The translations under genes and the position numbers were made by a program. Source: Polyangia bacterium (GTDB lineage Bacteria; Myxococcota_A; Polyangia; Nannocystales; Nannocystaceae). Taken from it: a stretch of DNA of 64,000 nucleotides. The notes beneath the pieces are model-generated. The model was not told the origin of the DNA. It worked only from the letters and a program-made list of their open reading frames with translations, and did not search any database. This document shows, piece after piece, positions 49,473 to 57,921 of the stretch (within the stretch, counting starts at the first letter, position 1; each line of letters begins with the position of its first letter). The DNA lies in NCBI GenBank assembly GCA_030424595.1, contig JAUHWG010000003.1, positions 62,001-126,000 on the forward strand. The letters are read 5' to 3'.

Positions 49473-49875
49473 GGGGTGAGTGTCTATCCACTCCGGCCCA
49501 AGGGAACCCGAAACGGTGAACAGGCACAGCGCAATCTCTACACTCGGGGGAGCGTGATACGTGCAAGCCCTGCGGGACTGCTATGGTGGCCCAAGGGGGC
49601 TCGATGTTGGACTCATCGACGCGGATGCTCTGTCAATAGATAGGTCCTCTGTTGTATGAGTCGACACGGATCCTACCGTCACCTCCATTCGTGTACGGGT
49701 CGCCGGGGAGAAGGGCGCTCCTGCGGGAGGCGCACGGAGCTCAAACCCCGCCCTCGATGGGGTCCCTCGCGGCGACCCGTTGTCGGCCGCGCGGCCTCTC
49801 CCTCGGTGTTCGAGAGCGTTCTTCGTGGTAAGGGCCGGCGACGCCGTGGTTGCTGCTATCCTCGCCAAGGCCACG
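49473..49875. other. 403-bp divergent promoter region
   Basis: Lies between the leftward lipoprotein gene and the rightward MYXO-CTERM-like gene, so it should hold both promoters. The frame of the latter is open back to 49780, but those residues are not signal-like. No gene supported. Confidence 0.45.
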
Positions 49876-51192
49876 ATGCTTCTTCACGCAAACGAGCGAC
49901 GCGACCTCTTCGCACGACCGCGGACCCTCACTGTCGCCTTCGCGCTGGCCTTCGTCCCCGGGTGGACCCCCGGGTTGGCCCGCGCGGACGTAGCTCCCGA
50001 GGAGGTCGGCACGCCCTTCTCCAACGACCGCTTCGGCACGTCGATCGCCTGCGACGGGGAGACGCTCGCGATCTCGGCGAGCGGGTCCAACCTCGACGCC
50101 TTCAACGGGGGGGCCGTCTACGTCTACGAGCATAGCGGGGCGGAGCCCGAGCCCTGGATCCTGAAGACCGTGTTGGGTCCGCCCTCACCCCGCGCGCACG
50201 CCGGGTTTGGCGATGAGATCGCCGTCTCTGGGGACCTCCTCCTCATCACGGAGGACCTCCGGCGAACCGCCGACGACGGGCAAAGCTCGCTCTTCGCCGA
50301 CGAGAACAGGGTCCACGTCTATCTCAGGAGCGATGGAGAGTGGCGCCTCAGCGGCGAGATCACCCCCGATGATCCGGCCTATCGCGACAACTTTGGCGGC
50401 CGCCTGATCATCCACGGGAGCGCGGTCCTCGTCGGCGCAGGCGCGACCCCGCGGGACGGGGCAGAGCATGGGGCTGTCTTCGAATTCTCCCGCGACGGAG
50501 ACGCCTTCACCCAGCGGGCGATCATCATCCCTGAGCTCGAGGAGCCGGCCGAGCAGGTGCTGACCTGGAACATCGCCTTTGACGGCGAGACCCTCATGAT
50601 CCCGGCATGGTGGGCGCTCCACACCTACAGGCGGGCTGGAGCCGGCTGGGAGCGGACGACTCGACTCGACGTTCAAGCCGTCGCGGTCGCAGTAGCAGGC
50701 GCGCAGGCGGTGCTCGAAGGTAGCGGCACCCATGTCCTCGATCGCCAGGAGGACGGCTCCTGGGTCGTCGGCGAGCCGATCCCGGTGGCCGACGATGTCG
50801 GCTGGATCCGCACCCTCGAGATCGACGGCGACAACCTCTTCATCGGCGGCGGGGAGCGAGTCCTGGTCTATACCCGCGCGGGAGAGTCTGCGCCGTGGCT
50901 ACCCAGCGGCGAGCTCGAGCCGGACATGATCTCACGCTACTTCGGCTGGCCGCTCGTCGCCGTCGGCGATGAGGTCTTCGTCGCGGCCTTCGAGGACGAT
51001 CGCAACGGCTACCGCGCGGGCGCAGTCCTCCGCTTCTCGGAAGACGACGGCGCCTGGGAGCAAAACCAGGTGTTCGTCAGCGTCGAGCGGCCAGAGGGCT
51101 GCGGCTGCCGCTCTACCGGACCGGGCCAGACGTCCTGGGGGCTCCTCCTCCTGCCGTTGCTCGGGCTCTTTCGCCGTCGGAGGGTTGCATGA
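49876..51192 (+). CDS. Secreted beta-propeller-like protein with MYXO-CTERM-like tail
   Basis: 438 residues from ATG 49876 (MLLHANERRDLFARPRTLTV), preceded by AAGG; an open frame extends 32 codons upstream. Signal peptide ends near ARA. The body has repeated units with F-G-T/S-I-A and G-D-x-L-x-I-x-A patterns: RFGTSIACDGETLAISASGS, GFGDEIAVSGDLLLITEDLR, FGWPLVAVGDEVFVAAFEDD, typical of FG-GAP-like integrin propellers. The tail has a Cys-Gly-Cys (EGCGCRST), a hydrophobic helix (SWGLLLLPLLGLF) and RRRR, which is the MYXO-CTERM sorting signal pattern. The protein is thus cell-surface anchored. Overlaps the next gene by 4 bp. Confidence 0.8.
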   Translation: MLLHANERRDLFARPRTLTVAFALAFVPGWTPGLARADVAPEEVGTPFSNDRFGTSIACDGETLAISASGSNLDAFNGGAVYVYEHSGAEPEPWILKTVLGPPSPRAHAGFGDEIAVSGDLLLITEDLRRTADDGQSSLFADENRVHVYLRSDGEWRLSGEITPDDPAYRDNFGGRLIIHGSAVLVGAGATPRDGAEHGAVFEFSRDGDAFTQRAIIIPELEEPAEQVLTWNIAFDGETLMIPAWWALHTYRRAGAGWERTTRLDVQAVAVAVAGAQAVLEGSGTHVLDRQEDGSWVVGEPIPVADDVGWIRTLEIDGDNLFIGGGERVLVYTRAGESAPWLPSGELEPDMISRYFGWPLVAVGDEVFVAAFEDDRNGYRAGAVLRFSEDDGAWEQNQVFVSVERPEGCGCRSTGPGQTSWGLLLLPLLGLFRRRRVA

Positions 51193-52298
51193 TGAGGTTC
51201 TTCGCGCCTGTCGCCCTCGCGCTCGCCGTGCTCATGACACCGCTCCCGGAGGCCCGCGCGTGCTCGATCGAGGGCGATCAATACTATGTGTACGTAGAGC
51301 TCGGCCCCCATGACCTCTGGGGCGCTGAGATCTTTGAGACGCCGATGGACGGGGCCGCCATCTTCACGATGCAGATGCAGAACACGGACTTCGGATCCGT
51401 GTTCTCGGCGGTGTCCGTGATCGTCCGCGATCCTGAGGGCGTGGAGCTGCCGGGCTCTCTGGAGCTCTTGCCGCTCTATGAGACCGGGCTCGACCACGAC
51501 TCGGGATCCACCGGCGGCACCGGGCTCCTGATCTGGCGTCCCCAGGATCAGCTCGCGCCGCTGACCCTCTTCTCTGCGGAGCTCCGCCTCGACATCGTCG
51601 CCCTCACCGGTGAGCCTGACGCCTATGGCAACGAGGTCCACGTGAGCACCGAGGAGTTTCGTACGACCGACGAGATCGCCCCGGAGCTTGCCCTCCCAGA
51701 GGCGATCAACGTCAGCCTCAGCTCGTATGTGGCATCGATCATCGAGCGCGTCTGCTGCGAGACGACCGCGGACAGCTGCGGCGTCGCTTGGCAGTGCGAG
51801 ACCGTCCGCCAACGTCGAGAACCGGCGCTCATGGTCACCTCGGAGGCGGCGCCGCTGACCTACCTCTGGACCGCTCCTGTCGACGATGAGGGGGTCGTCG
51901 GCGCTGTGCGGACCGTGCAGGAGGTCTACGACGGCGAACTCTACCTCGACGAGCCCGACCTCGTCAGCGTCCACGTGCTCAGCGACAGGATCAAGTTCGA
52001 GGGCGCCCACGATGAGTACTGCGTCGTCGTCGGGGCGACCAGCATGATCGACGGAGATTCGGTCGTCTCAGAGCCGATCTGTGTCCCCCACGGCGAGCTC
52101 GACGCGCCCATCGAAGAGAACGTCGATTGGTCCTTCTCCTACGGTATCGACGCATGCCTGACGCCCCCCGTCTTCGAGTCGAACAACGAGCCCTACGCGC
52201 CGGCGAGCGGCTGCCAGATCGATCCGCGCGGACGGGGGGACACGCCCCTCGGCCTGCTCATCATCGCCGCTCTCCTCGGGATCCGCCGCCGGTCGTGA
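51189..52298 (+). CDS. Secreted protein with a MYXO-CTERM-like tail, partner of the preceding gene
   Basis: 369 residues. The ATG overlaps the previous stop (ATGA). Signal MMRFFAPVALALAVLMTPLP ending ARA, then Cys. The body is beta-rich with Cys pairs (VCCETTADSCGVAWQCE) and segments such as EVYDGELYLDEPDLVSVHVL. The tail SGCQIDPRGRGDTPLGLLII with ALLGIRRRS has the Cys, helix and Arg arrangement of MYXO-CTERM. Coupled translation suggests that the two proteins work together at the cell surface. No known domain. Confidence 0.75.
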   Translation: MMRFFAPVALALAVLMTPLPEARACSIEGDQYYVYVELGPHDLWGAEIFETPMDGAAIFTMQMQNTDFGSVFSAVSVIVRDPEGVELPGSLELLPLYETGLDHDSGSTGGTGLLIWRPQDQLAPLTLFSAELRLDIVALTGEPDAYGNEVHVSTEEFRTTDEIAPELALPEAINVSLSSYVASIIERVCCETTADSCGVAWQCETVRQRREPALMVTSEAAPLTYLWTAPVDDEGVVGAVRTVQEVYDGELYLDEPDLVSVHVLSDRIKFEGAHDEYCVVVGATSMIDGDSVVSEPICVPHGELDAPIEENVDWSFSYGIDACLTPPVFESNNEPYAPASGCQIDPRGRGDTPLGLLIIAALLGIRRRS

Positions 52299-52429
52299 CC
52301 GATAGCTCGGATTCGCGCTTTGAGCGGCGCAATGGCCATGTGCACGCTACATCCGGAGGCCTGGAGGGGTGCTCATCCGCGAGATGCCCGCGGTCGCCGA
52401 CCCGTCCATAGCGACCTTTGCGCCTAGAG

Positions 52430-52480
52430 GGGCGACGAGGGCAAGCGAGAGCGCGCGGGACTTTTGCCACGGGCTGCGAG
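52430..52480 (+). repeat. Dispersed repeat copy between convergent genes
   Basis: GGGCGACGAGGGCAAGCGAG, then AGCGCGCGGGACTTTTGCCA and CGGGCTGCGAG. It combines the proximal part of the 8222 copy with the TTTTGCCACGGGCTGC arm seen at 152-195. The end is CGAG instead of CTAG and it is not at a stop codon. Confidence 0.7.
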
Positions 52481-52524
52481 CGGGTCGACGCTGACGCGAG
52501 CGCGTCAGAAGAGGTGGGACGCCC

Positions 52525-52551
52525 GATCAATCAATCAATCAATCAATCAAT
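52525..52551. repeat. Tetranucleotide (ATCA)n tract reaching the arsA stop
   Basis: Six units of ATCA/TGAT. On the minus strand the TGA of the first unit is the stop of the ArsA gene (52547-52549) and the following TGAT units place stop codons in all three frames. The number of units is likely to vary. Confidence 0.8.
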
Positions 52552-54370
52552 GGGAAGCGCACATGCGGTCCAGCGCTGGCACGCCGACGGGCGCTTCGCT
52601 CATCCAAGGGACGACGAAGGTGCGGCGGGCGAGGCCGTCGGCGATCCGCTCACATTGGCGTTGCTCGCCGGCCAGGCGGGCTCGCAGCAGGGGGTCTGTG
52701 GTGCCGGTCGCGGCGACGCTCTTGTTTATCACCCAGGCCCAAGGCTCGATCTTCGCGCGGCGCAGGTCCTCCTGCAACGCGGCGGCTTGGCTGACGGGGG
52801 TCGTCTCAGGCAGCGTGACGATGACCACGCGCGTGATGTCGGCGTCCTGGAGGCGCATCAGCGGGGTGATGATGTTGCGCCGGTTGTGGCCGGGCTCGTC
52901 GTGCTGTGTCGCCTGGCGGTGGTAGGCGCCGGTGGCGTCCATGAGCAGGAGGCTGTGACCGGTGGGGGCGGTGTCGAGCACGACAAACCCCCTGCGCGCC
53001 TCGTTGACGACGCGGCTGAAGGCGTGGAACACCGCGACCTCTTCGGTGCACGGGGATTGGAGATCCTCGAGCAGCAGCGCCTTGCCCTCCGCGTCGAGGT
53101 GCGGGCCGCGGCGTTTCATGATCTTCGCGATGTACGCCTCGGTCTCGACCTTGGGGTCGATGCGCCCGACCTTGAGCCCCGGGAGCCCGCCGTCGAGGGC
53201 CTCGGCGACGTGGGCGGCGGGATCGGTCGTGGTGAGGTGGACGTCGTGTCCGCGTCGGACCAGCCCGACCGCCAACGCGGCGGCGATCGTCGTCTTCCCG
53301 ACGCCGCCTTTGCCCATCACCATCACCAGCCCGTGTCCCACCGCGGCGAGCTCATCGGCCAGACGGTCGAGGGGTTGTGCGGCGAGCGTCGGCTGCTGCG
53401 GCGGCGGGCTCTGCCGCGTCGGCGCGGGGGCATCGCCCAGGAGGGCGCGGAGCGCCGCCAAGCCGACCGTATCGAAGGCGCGCAGCGGTATCTCGTCGCG
53501 GGGGAGGCGGGCCAGCGCTGCGGGCATCAGGTCCATCGCTCGCCGCCCCATCGCCTCGATCGCGTTGGCGGTGGGGTCGTCCGGGCCGCTGGCGTGGAAG
53601 ACCCCGTTGATCGCCAGTCGTTGGTTGCCGAGGCCGAGGCTGCGCAGCTCCTCGGAGGTCCGCGCGGCCTCCCGCATCGGTCGCGGATCGGGGCGCGTGA
53701 CCAGGACGACGGTCGTCTGCGCCGGGTCCGTCAGCACACGCAAGGCCGCGCCAAAGCGCGCCTCCTGCATCTTGAGCCCCGAGTGCGGGCCGAGACAGGA
53801 GGCGCCGCGGTCGTTGCCCGCGAGGAAGCCCGTCCAGGCCTTGGGCAAGCTCAGCAGGCGCAGCGTGTGGCCGGTCGGCGCAGTGTCAAAGACCACGTGG
53901 TCGTAGGGAGGGCTGGGCTGCGCGACTTCCTGCGCATCCTTCTGCTCCCCTTCCTGTGCGAGCAATGCCGCAAACTCGTCGAAGGCGGCGATCTCCGTGG
54001 TGCAGGCGCCCGAGAGCTGTTCGCGTACCGTGGCGCGCTCCGTCTCGGCCGCGTCCGCGTCGATCTGGGCCAGGACCCGCTGCCGGTAGGCCTCGGCGGC
54101 GGTGTCGGGGTCGATGTTCAGCATCCACAGGCCCGGCACGCCGGGAATCTCTACCGGACTGTTGGACAGGGGGGCGCCGAGCATCTCATCGAGGTTCGAG
54201 GCCGCGTCGGTGCTCACGAGGAGTACGCGCTTGCCGGCGTCGGCGAGGCGCAGGGCGACGGCGGCCGAGAGCGAAGTCTTTCCGACCCCGCCCTTGCCGG
54301 TGAAGAACAGGAAGTGCGTCGGAGCGCGCAGCAGAGAGAGCGGCAATGGGTGGGGGAGCGACGGAGGCAC
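52547..54370 (-). CDS. arsA: ArsA anion-pumping ATPase, two-domain
   Basis: 607 residues from GTG 54370, close to the 583 of the E. coli plasmid protein; the frame is open to 54679, but the extra part is Arg/Pro rich. Two ATPase halves: P-loop GKGGVGKTS at about 25-33 with DTAPTGHT, and P-loop GKGGVGKTT at about 353-361 with DTAPTGHS. All three cysteines that bind arsenite or antimonite in ArsA are kept: QLSGACTTEI (Cys123), RGASCLGPHSG (Cys192) and LQSPCTEEVAV (Cys441). It is thus a true metalloid ATPase rather than a one-domain Get3. No arsB, arsD, arsR or acr3 gene is in the window, so the membrane partner must be elsewhere. Cytoplasmic. Confidence 0.9.
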   Translation of the reverse strand: MPPSLPHPLPLSLLRAPTHFLFFTGKGGVGKTSLSAAVALRLADAGKRVLLVSTDAASNLDEMLGAPLSNSPVEIPGVPGLWMLNIDPDTAAEAYRQRVLAQIDADAAETERATVREQLSGACTTEIAAFDEFAALLAQEGEQKDAQEVAQPSPPYDHVVFDTAPTGHTLRLLSLPKAWTGFLAGNDRGASCLGPHSGLKMQEARFGAALRVLTDPAQTTVVLVTRPDPRPMREAARTSEELRSLGLGNQRLAINGVFHASGPDDPTANAIEAMGRRAMDLMPAALARLPRDEIPLRAFDTVGLAALRALLGDAPAPTRQSPPPQQPTLAAQPLDRLADELAAVGHGLVMVMGKGGVGKTTIAAALAVGLVRRGHDVHLTTTDPAAHVAEALDGGLPGLKVGRIDPKVETEAYIAKIMKRRGPHLDAEGKALLLEDLQSPCTEEVAVFHAFSRVVNEARRGFVVLDTAPTGHSLLLMDATGAYHRQATQHDEPGHNRRNIITPLMRLQDADITRVVIVTLPETTPVSQAAALQEDLRRAKIEPWAWVINKSVAATGTTDPLLRARLAGEQRQCERIADGLARRTFVVPWMSEAPVGVPALDRMCASH

Positions 54371-54522
54371 GGCCCAGCCTACTCCGTCGACTCGACCGCC
54401 GCGGCGGGCTGTGTCGGGGATTGGCGCGCATTGTTTTCCGTGAGTCGCTCTGTGGAGGGTGCCTGTCTCCGAGCGCATCCTTTGGATCGACGAGAGCGCG
54501 CCGTGAACGCTCGGGCATCCGG

Positions 54523-54894
54523 CTAGGAGCCCTGGAGGACCCAAGCTCCGTCGCGGACGCAGGCGCCGCTGCAGCTGTACCCGGCCTGGGCTCCGCAAGC
54601 GCAGGACGCGTCCGCAGGACAGCCGCTCGTCGTCGACTCGCCGCCCGCCAGAGGGCCGTTGGAGTCGCGGACTGTGCATCTGAGCGCGTCCGCCGGCGGG
54701 TCGCCGTTAGGGGCTCCGGAGCCGACCAGCTTCGTCGGGCCTGGCTCGGCGGGGCGCGTCTCGTCAGGGGAGGGGGCGAGCGGAGGCTGCGGCGATGCCG
54801 TGGGCGTGGGCGAGGCGGGGGGCGAGGTCGAGGGCGAACTCCGGCAGGCGAGCGCCGTGAGAAGGCAGGAAAGGGCGAGCGACGTGACGCGCAT
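54523..54894 (-). CDS. Small Pro-rich, Cys-rich lipoprotein
   Basis: 123 residues. Signal MRVTSLALSCLLTALACRSS with lipobox LTALAC. A Pro/Ser/Thr linker (about 20-50) leads to a Cys-rich C-terminus: LRCTVRDSNG, SGCPADASCACGAQAGYSCS, GACVRDGAWVLQGS, with eight Cys suited to disulfides. No family recognised. It lies about 150 bp upstream of arsA on the same strand, but the gap argues against tight coupling. Confidence 0.7.
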   Translation of the reverse strand: MRVTSLALSCLLTALACRSSPSTSPPASPTPTASPQPPLAPSPDETRPAEPGPTKLVGSGAPNGDPPADALRCTVRDSNGPLAGGESTTSGCPADASCACGAQAGYSCSGACVRDGAWVLQGS

Positions 54895-55318
54895 TGGGGG
54901 CAGCCTAGCAACGCCAGGACCGTCACGGCGCTCTGATCTTGTGGCTGTTCAAGGGGACATGTGTGCTCGTCGCGGGGCGGCGTCGCGCCCCCCCCTCCCG
55001 ACCGTCGTTCGCCCGGCGTCGAGCGTGCCGCGACCTTGCCGCGACCTTGCCGCGACCTTGCCCCGGGCCGGCGACCGAGCTCTCGTCCCCGACGGGGGCG
55101 GCACACCCGGGCGGCATCGGCCTGTCAGCCCCCCCGCTCGCAGCCCGAGCGAGGATGCAGCGTTGACCGTCACACCGCGATTGTTCACGAAATTCTCGAT
55201 GACGGAGGATCCATGCCAGGCCGCCAAGAGCGTCGAAGAACCGTCGCCGTTCGCTTGTAAAGAGGCCTTGTGAAGCCCGTAGAAAAGCCTAATCTCCGCC
55301 TCCTCAACGAACCCGATC
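54895..55318. other. 424-bp divergent region upstream of the Tol-Pal operon, with an 11-bp tandem repeat
   Basis: Three exact copies of CCGCGACCTTG (55028-55060) followed by a GC-rich stretch with CCCGGGCCGGCG. The Tol-Pal promoter should lie between here and 55319. Long open frames in this stretch on both strands are Arg/Ala/Pro rich and partly produced by the repeat, so none is accepted. Confidence 0.55.
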
Positions 55319-55858
55319 ATGCACACCAACATTCTCCTGGTCATCGCCTGTGCCGCGCTCGTCTACACGCCGGCTTGCAAGTCACCGACCACTGCGGACG
55401 GGGTGTCCACGCCTCCCGCTGCCGACACCGCCCCTCCTGTGACCACCGCGGAGGGCGACGAGGGCAAGGACCCGAACCTCTCTGATGTGACCATCGATCC
55501 TCGGATCACCGAGATGTGCGGGATCGAGGAGCCCAACTTCGCCTTCAACTCGGCCTCGCTCTCGCCCCAGGCCAAGCGGGTGCTGAACGCCCTCGCCGCG
55601 TGCTTCGTCGACGGCAAGGCGGCGGGCATGGGGATGCGCCTGGTCGGCCACGCGGACCCGCGCGGCGACGACGAGTACAACTTTGGCCTCGGGCAGCAGC
55701 GGGCCGACAGCGTCGTCTCCTACCTCGGCAAGCGCGGCCTCGAGCGCGGTCGGATCGAGAGCTCGTCGCGCGGAGAGATGGACGCCGTCGGCGTCGACGA
55801 GGCCGGCTGGAAGAAGGACCGGAAGGTCGAGATCCTGCTCGCGGATGATCCCGAGTAG
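55319..55858 (+). CDS. pal: Pal-like OmpA-family peptidoglycan-associated lipoprotein
   Basis: 179 residues. Signal MHTNILLVIACAALVYTPAC gives a lipid-anchored Cys20, followed by a Pro/Thr/Ala linker. The OmpA-like domain covers about 65-178: FAFNSASLSPQAKRVLNALA, MRLVGHADPRGDDEYNFGLG, QQRADSVVSYLGKRGLERGR and RKVEILLADD, with the conserved Asp and Arg that hold diaminopimelate. It is first in the operon with tolQ, R, A and B, whereas pal is last in the usual order. Role: ties the outer membrane to peptidoglycan with TolB. Confidence 0.9.
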   Translation: MHTNILLVIACAALVYTPACKSPTTADGVSTPPAADTAPPVTTAEGDEGKDPNLSDVTIDPRITEMCGIEEPNFAFNSASLSPQAKRVLNALAACFVDGKAAGMGMRLVGHADPRGDDEYNFGLGQQRADSVVSYLGKRGLERGRIESSSRGEMDAVGVDEAGWKKDRKVEILLADDPE

Positions 55859-55943
55859 GACGCAGTCCTCTAGATATCCACACTTCGTCCAGGGCGTCGG
55901 CGCTCCCGCCTGGGGGCGCCGACCTTTTGCATAGGCTGGCCCC

Positions 55944-56669
55944 ATGTGCACGCCGACGATCGACACCATCGGTTCACGCTCCTCCGCCGCGCTCGACCTT
56001 GATCCGCTGACCCTCCTCACGGGGGCGACGGGTCCGGTCGCCGTCGTCCTCTGGGTCCTGCTCGCGGCAGCCGTCGCGGCGCTCGCGATCACGGTGCTCA
56101 AGGTCCGCCAGCTCGGTCGATGGACGGCGGCCGAGCGCGAGCTGGAGCGCGCGATCGCGGGGCATCGGACGATGGCGGCGGTGGCGGAGTGCGGAGCTCA
56201 GCACGCCGAGGCGCCGGGCGTCGGGGTGATCATCGCCCTGGTCGAGCCCGGACTCGCGGGGGACCCCGAGCTCCTGGAGGCGGCCGCCGGTCGAGCGCTG
56301 GTCGACGTCCACCGCCGGCTCTCGACGATGATGAACACGCTCGCGTCGATCGGCTCGACGGCCCCCTTCGTCGGGCTCTTCGGCACGGTCTACGGGATCA
56401 TGGAGGCGTTTCTGCGGATCAGCCAGTCGACGAGCGCGACGCTCCCGGTCGTCGCCCCGGCGATCGGCGAGGCCCTGATCGCGACGGCCGTGGGGCTCTT
56501 CGCCGCGATCCCGGCGGTGCTCGCCTACAACGCCCTGAGCCAGCGCCTCGACGATCTCGAGGGGGCGATCGCCGCGAGCGCCCGGGCTTGGGTCATCCTC
56601 GCCGGCCGCAGCGGCGCGGTCGAGACAGAGGGCGACGAGGCGGAGTCAGAGGGAGGCGCGTGGCGATGA
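55944..56669 (+). CDS. tolQ: TolQ/ExbB-type proton channel subunit
   Basis: 241 residues. Three membrane helices: about 32-52 (PVAVVLWVLLAAAVAALAIT), 140-160 (STAPFVGLFGTVYGIMEAFL) and 178-200 (IGEALIATAVGLFAAIPAVL). The strings GLFGTVYGI and EALIATAVGLFAAIPAV are the conserved core of the MotA/TolQ/ExbB family. With TolR it should form the proton-driven motor that energises TolA. The last four bases overlap tolR (ATGA). The 85-bp gap after pal contains no terminator. Confidence 0.92.
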   Translation: MCTPTIDTIGSRSSAALDLDPLTLLTGATGPVAVVLWVLLAAAVAALAITVLKVRQLGRWTAAERELERAIAGHRTMAAVAECGAQHAEAPGVGVIIALVEPGLAGDPELLEAAAGRALVDVHRRLSTMMNTLASIGSTAPFVGLFGTVYGIMEAFLRISQSTSATLPVVAPAIGEALIATAVGLFAAIPAVLAYNALSQRLDDLEGAIAASARAWVILAGRSGAVETEGDEAESEGGAWR

Positions 56670-57097
56670 ACCCCGTCGGAGCCGGGATTGGCCGTCGTCG
56701 TCGGGGCTTCGCCGACATCAACGTGACGCCGCTGGTCGACGTCATGCTGGTGCTCGTCGTGGTCTTCATGGTCACAGCGCCGCTCCTCTCGTCGTCGCTG
56801 CCGGTCGAGCTCCCCTCGGTGGGCGCGGCTAGCTTGACGGAGGAGGAGGCGCGCCTGGTGGTGACGATCACCGCCGAGGAGGGCGTCTTCCTCGACGACG
56901 TCGAGGTCACGGAGAACATCGAGGCTGTGCTCCTCGCGGACCCGCGGATCCGGAGCGGCCAACCGCTCTTCATCCGCGCCGACAAGGAGGCCCGCTACGG
57001 GGTCGTCGCCCGGGTCGTCGCCGCTGGCCAGGGGGCGGGGGCGCGGGTGCTCAACCTGCTCGTCGAGCCGGGTCCGCCGGCGCCCGCGGAGCGATAG
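56666..57097 (+). CDS. tolR: TolR/ExbD-type biopolymer transport protein
   Basis: 143 residues from ATG 56666. N-terminal GIGRRRRGFADINVTPLVDV with the proton-path Asp in PLVDVML, one membrane helix (MLVLVVVFMVTAPLL), and a periplasmic domain typical of ExbD/TolR (LPVELPSVGAASL, PLFIRADKEARYGVVARVVA). Standard length for the family. Translationally coupled to tolQ. The next gene starts 5 bp after its stop. Confidence 0.92.
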   Translation: MNPVGAGIGRRRRGFADINVTPLVDVMLVLVVVFMVTAPLLSSSLPVELPSVGAASLTEEEARLVVTITAEEGVFLDDVEVTENIEAVLLADPRIRSGQPLFIRADKEARYGVVARVVAAGQGAGARVLNLLVEPGPPAPAER

Positions 57098-57102
57098 CGG
57101 CG

Positions 57103-57921
57103 ATGGTCGGCCTGCCCGAGGATGTCCGCGGGAGTGATGTCGGGCTGGCGCTCGCGGTGCCGAGCGCGGTCCTGCTCCTCGCCCTCTCGCTCTTCGGCGG
57201 CGTGAGCAGGCCTTCGCCGGGGCGACCTGGTTCGGGCGGCGAGATCGCGGTGCAGGTGATGCCGGTGACGGACGGCAGCGCGGGAGCTGGCGGCGGGGCG
57301 GGCCTGTCGGCAGAGGGGGGCGCTTCGGCGGCTCGCGAGGCCGCCGCGTCGCCGACGAAGAGCGAGGCGCCCAGCGCCAAGAAGGCGCGCGGGCGTCGTC
57401 GTACGGCTCCGTCGCCGACCCAAGCGGAGCCCAGCACGTCCGCGGAGCCGTCGCCGTCCGCCGAGTCATCGCCGTCCGCCGAGTCATCGCCGTCCGCCGA
57501 AGGGGGGGAGGGCGCCGAGGCTGTCCCTGGTGAGACAGGCGACGCCGGGGCTGGGAGCGGGGCTGGCGGAGGCGGCGACGGCTCGGGCGACGGCGGAGGT
57601 CTCGCAGGCAAGGCGATCAGCGCCTATCGTGACCGCCTTGTCCGCTGGCTCGCGAGGCGGTTCTCGGTGCGGGGGAGCGGGCTCTCGCAGGAGCAGCTCC
57701 GGCGATCCAGCGCCCGCGCGGAGGTCGACGTCAGCGAGTCCGGCGTGGTGATAAGCTACCGAATCCTGGAGGCGAGCCACCCCGCCTTCGACAGGGCAGC
57801 CCGGGACGCCCTCGACGCGATCCTCGGCGAGAGCTTGCCGCCGCCCCCTGACTTCTACCCTGGGGCTGTTCCGACGCCGCTGCGGGTCACCTTTCTCTGC
57901 GCAGAGTCGACATGCGACTGA
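57103..57921 (+). CDS. tolA: TolA/TonB-like protein
   Basis: 272 residues. One N-terminal membrane helix (VGLALAVPSAVLLLALSLFG), a long Ala/Ser/Pro/Glu linker with ESSPSA repeats (about 105-140) and Gly-rich spacer, then a C-terminal domain of TonB/TolA type: AYRDRLVRWLARRF, LRRSSARAEVDVSESGVVIS, ASHPAFDRAARDALDAILGE, FYPGAVPTPLRVTFLC. The assignment to TolA rather than TonB rests on operon position between tolR and tolB. It overlaps tolB by 10 bp. Role: energy transfer from TolQR to the outer membrane. Confidence 0.85.
   Translation: MVGLPEDVRGSDVGLALAVPSAVLLLALSLFGGVSRPSPGRPGSGGEIAVQVMPVTDGSAGAGGGAGLSAEGGASAAREAAASPTKSEAPSAKKARGRRRTAPSPTQAEPSTSAEPSPSAESSPSAESSPSAEGGEGAEAVPGETGDAGAGSGAGGGGDGSGDGGGLAGKAISAYRDRLVRWLARRFSVRGSGLSQEQLRRSSARAEVDVSESGVVISYRILEASHPAFDRAARDALDAILGESLPPPPDFYPGAVPTPLRVTFLCAESTCD

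Noticed and set aside
52418..54526. 702-codon rightward frame opposite arsA
   Set aside because: Shadow frame; the leftward frame has two P-loops and conserved cysteines.
54939..55273. Several overlapping frames on both strands before pal
   Set aside because: They arise from GC-rich repeats, are Arg/Pro/Ala rich, and have no start signals.
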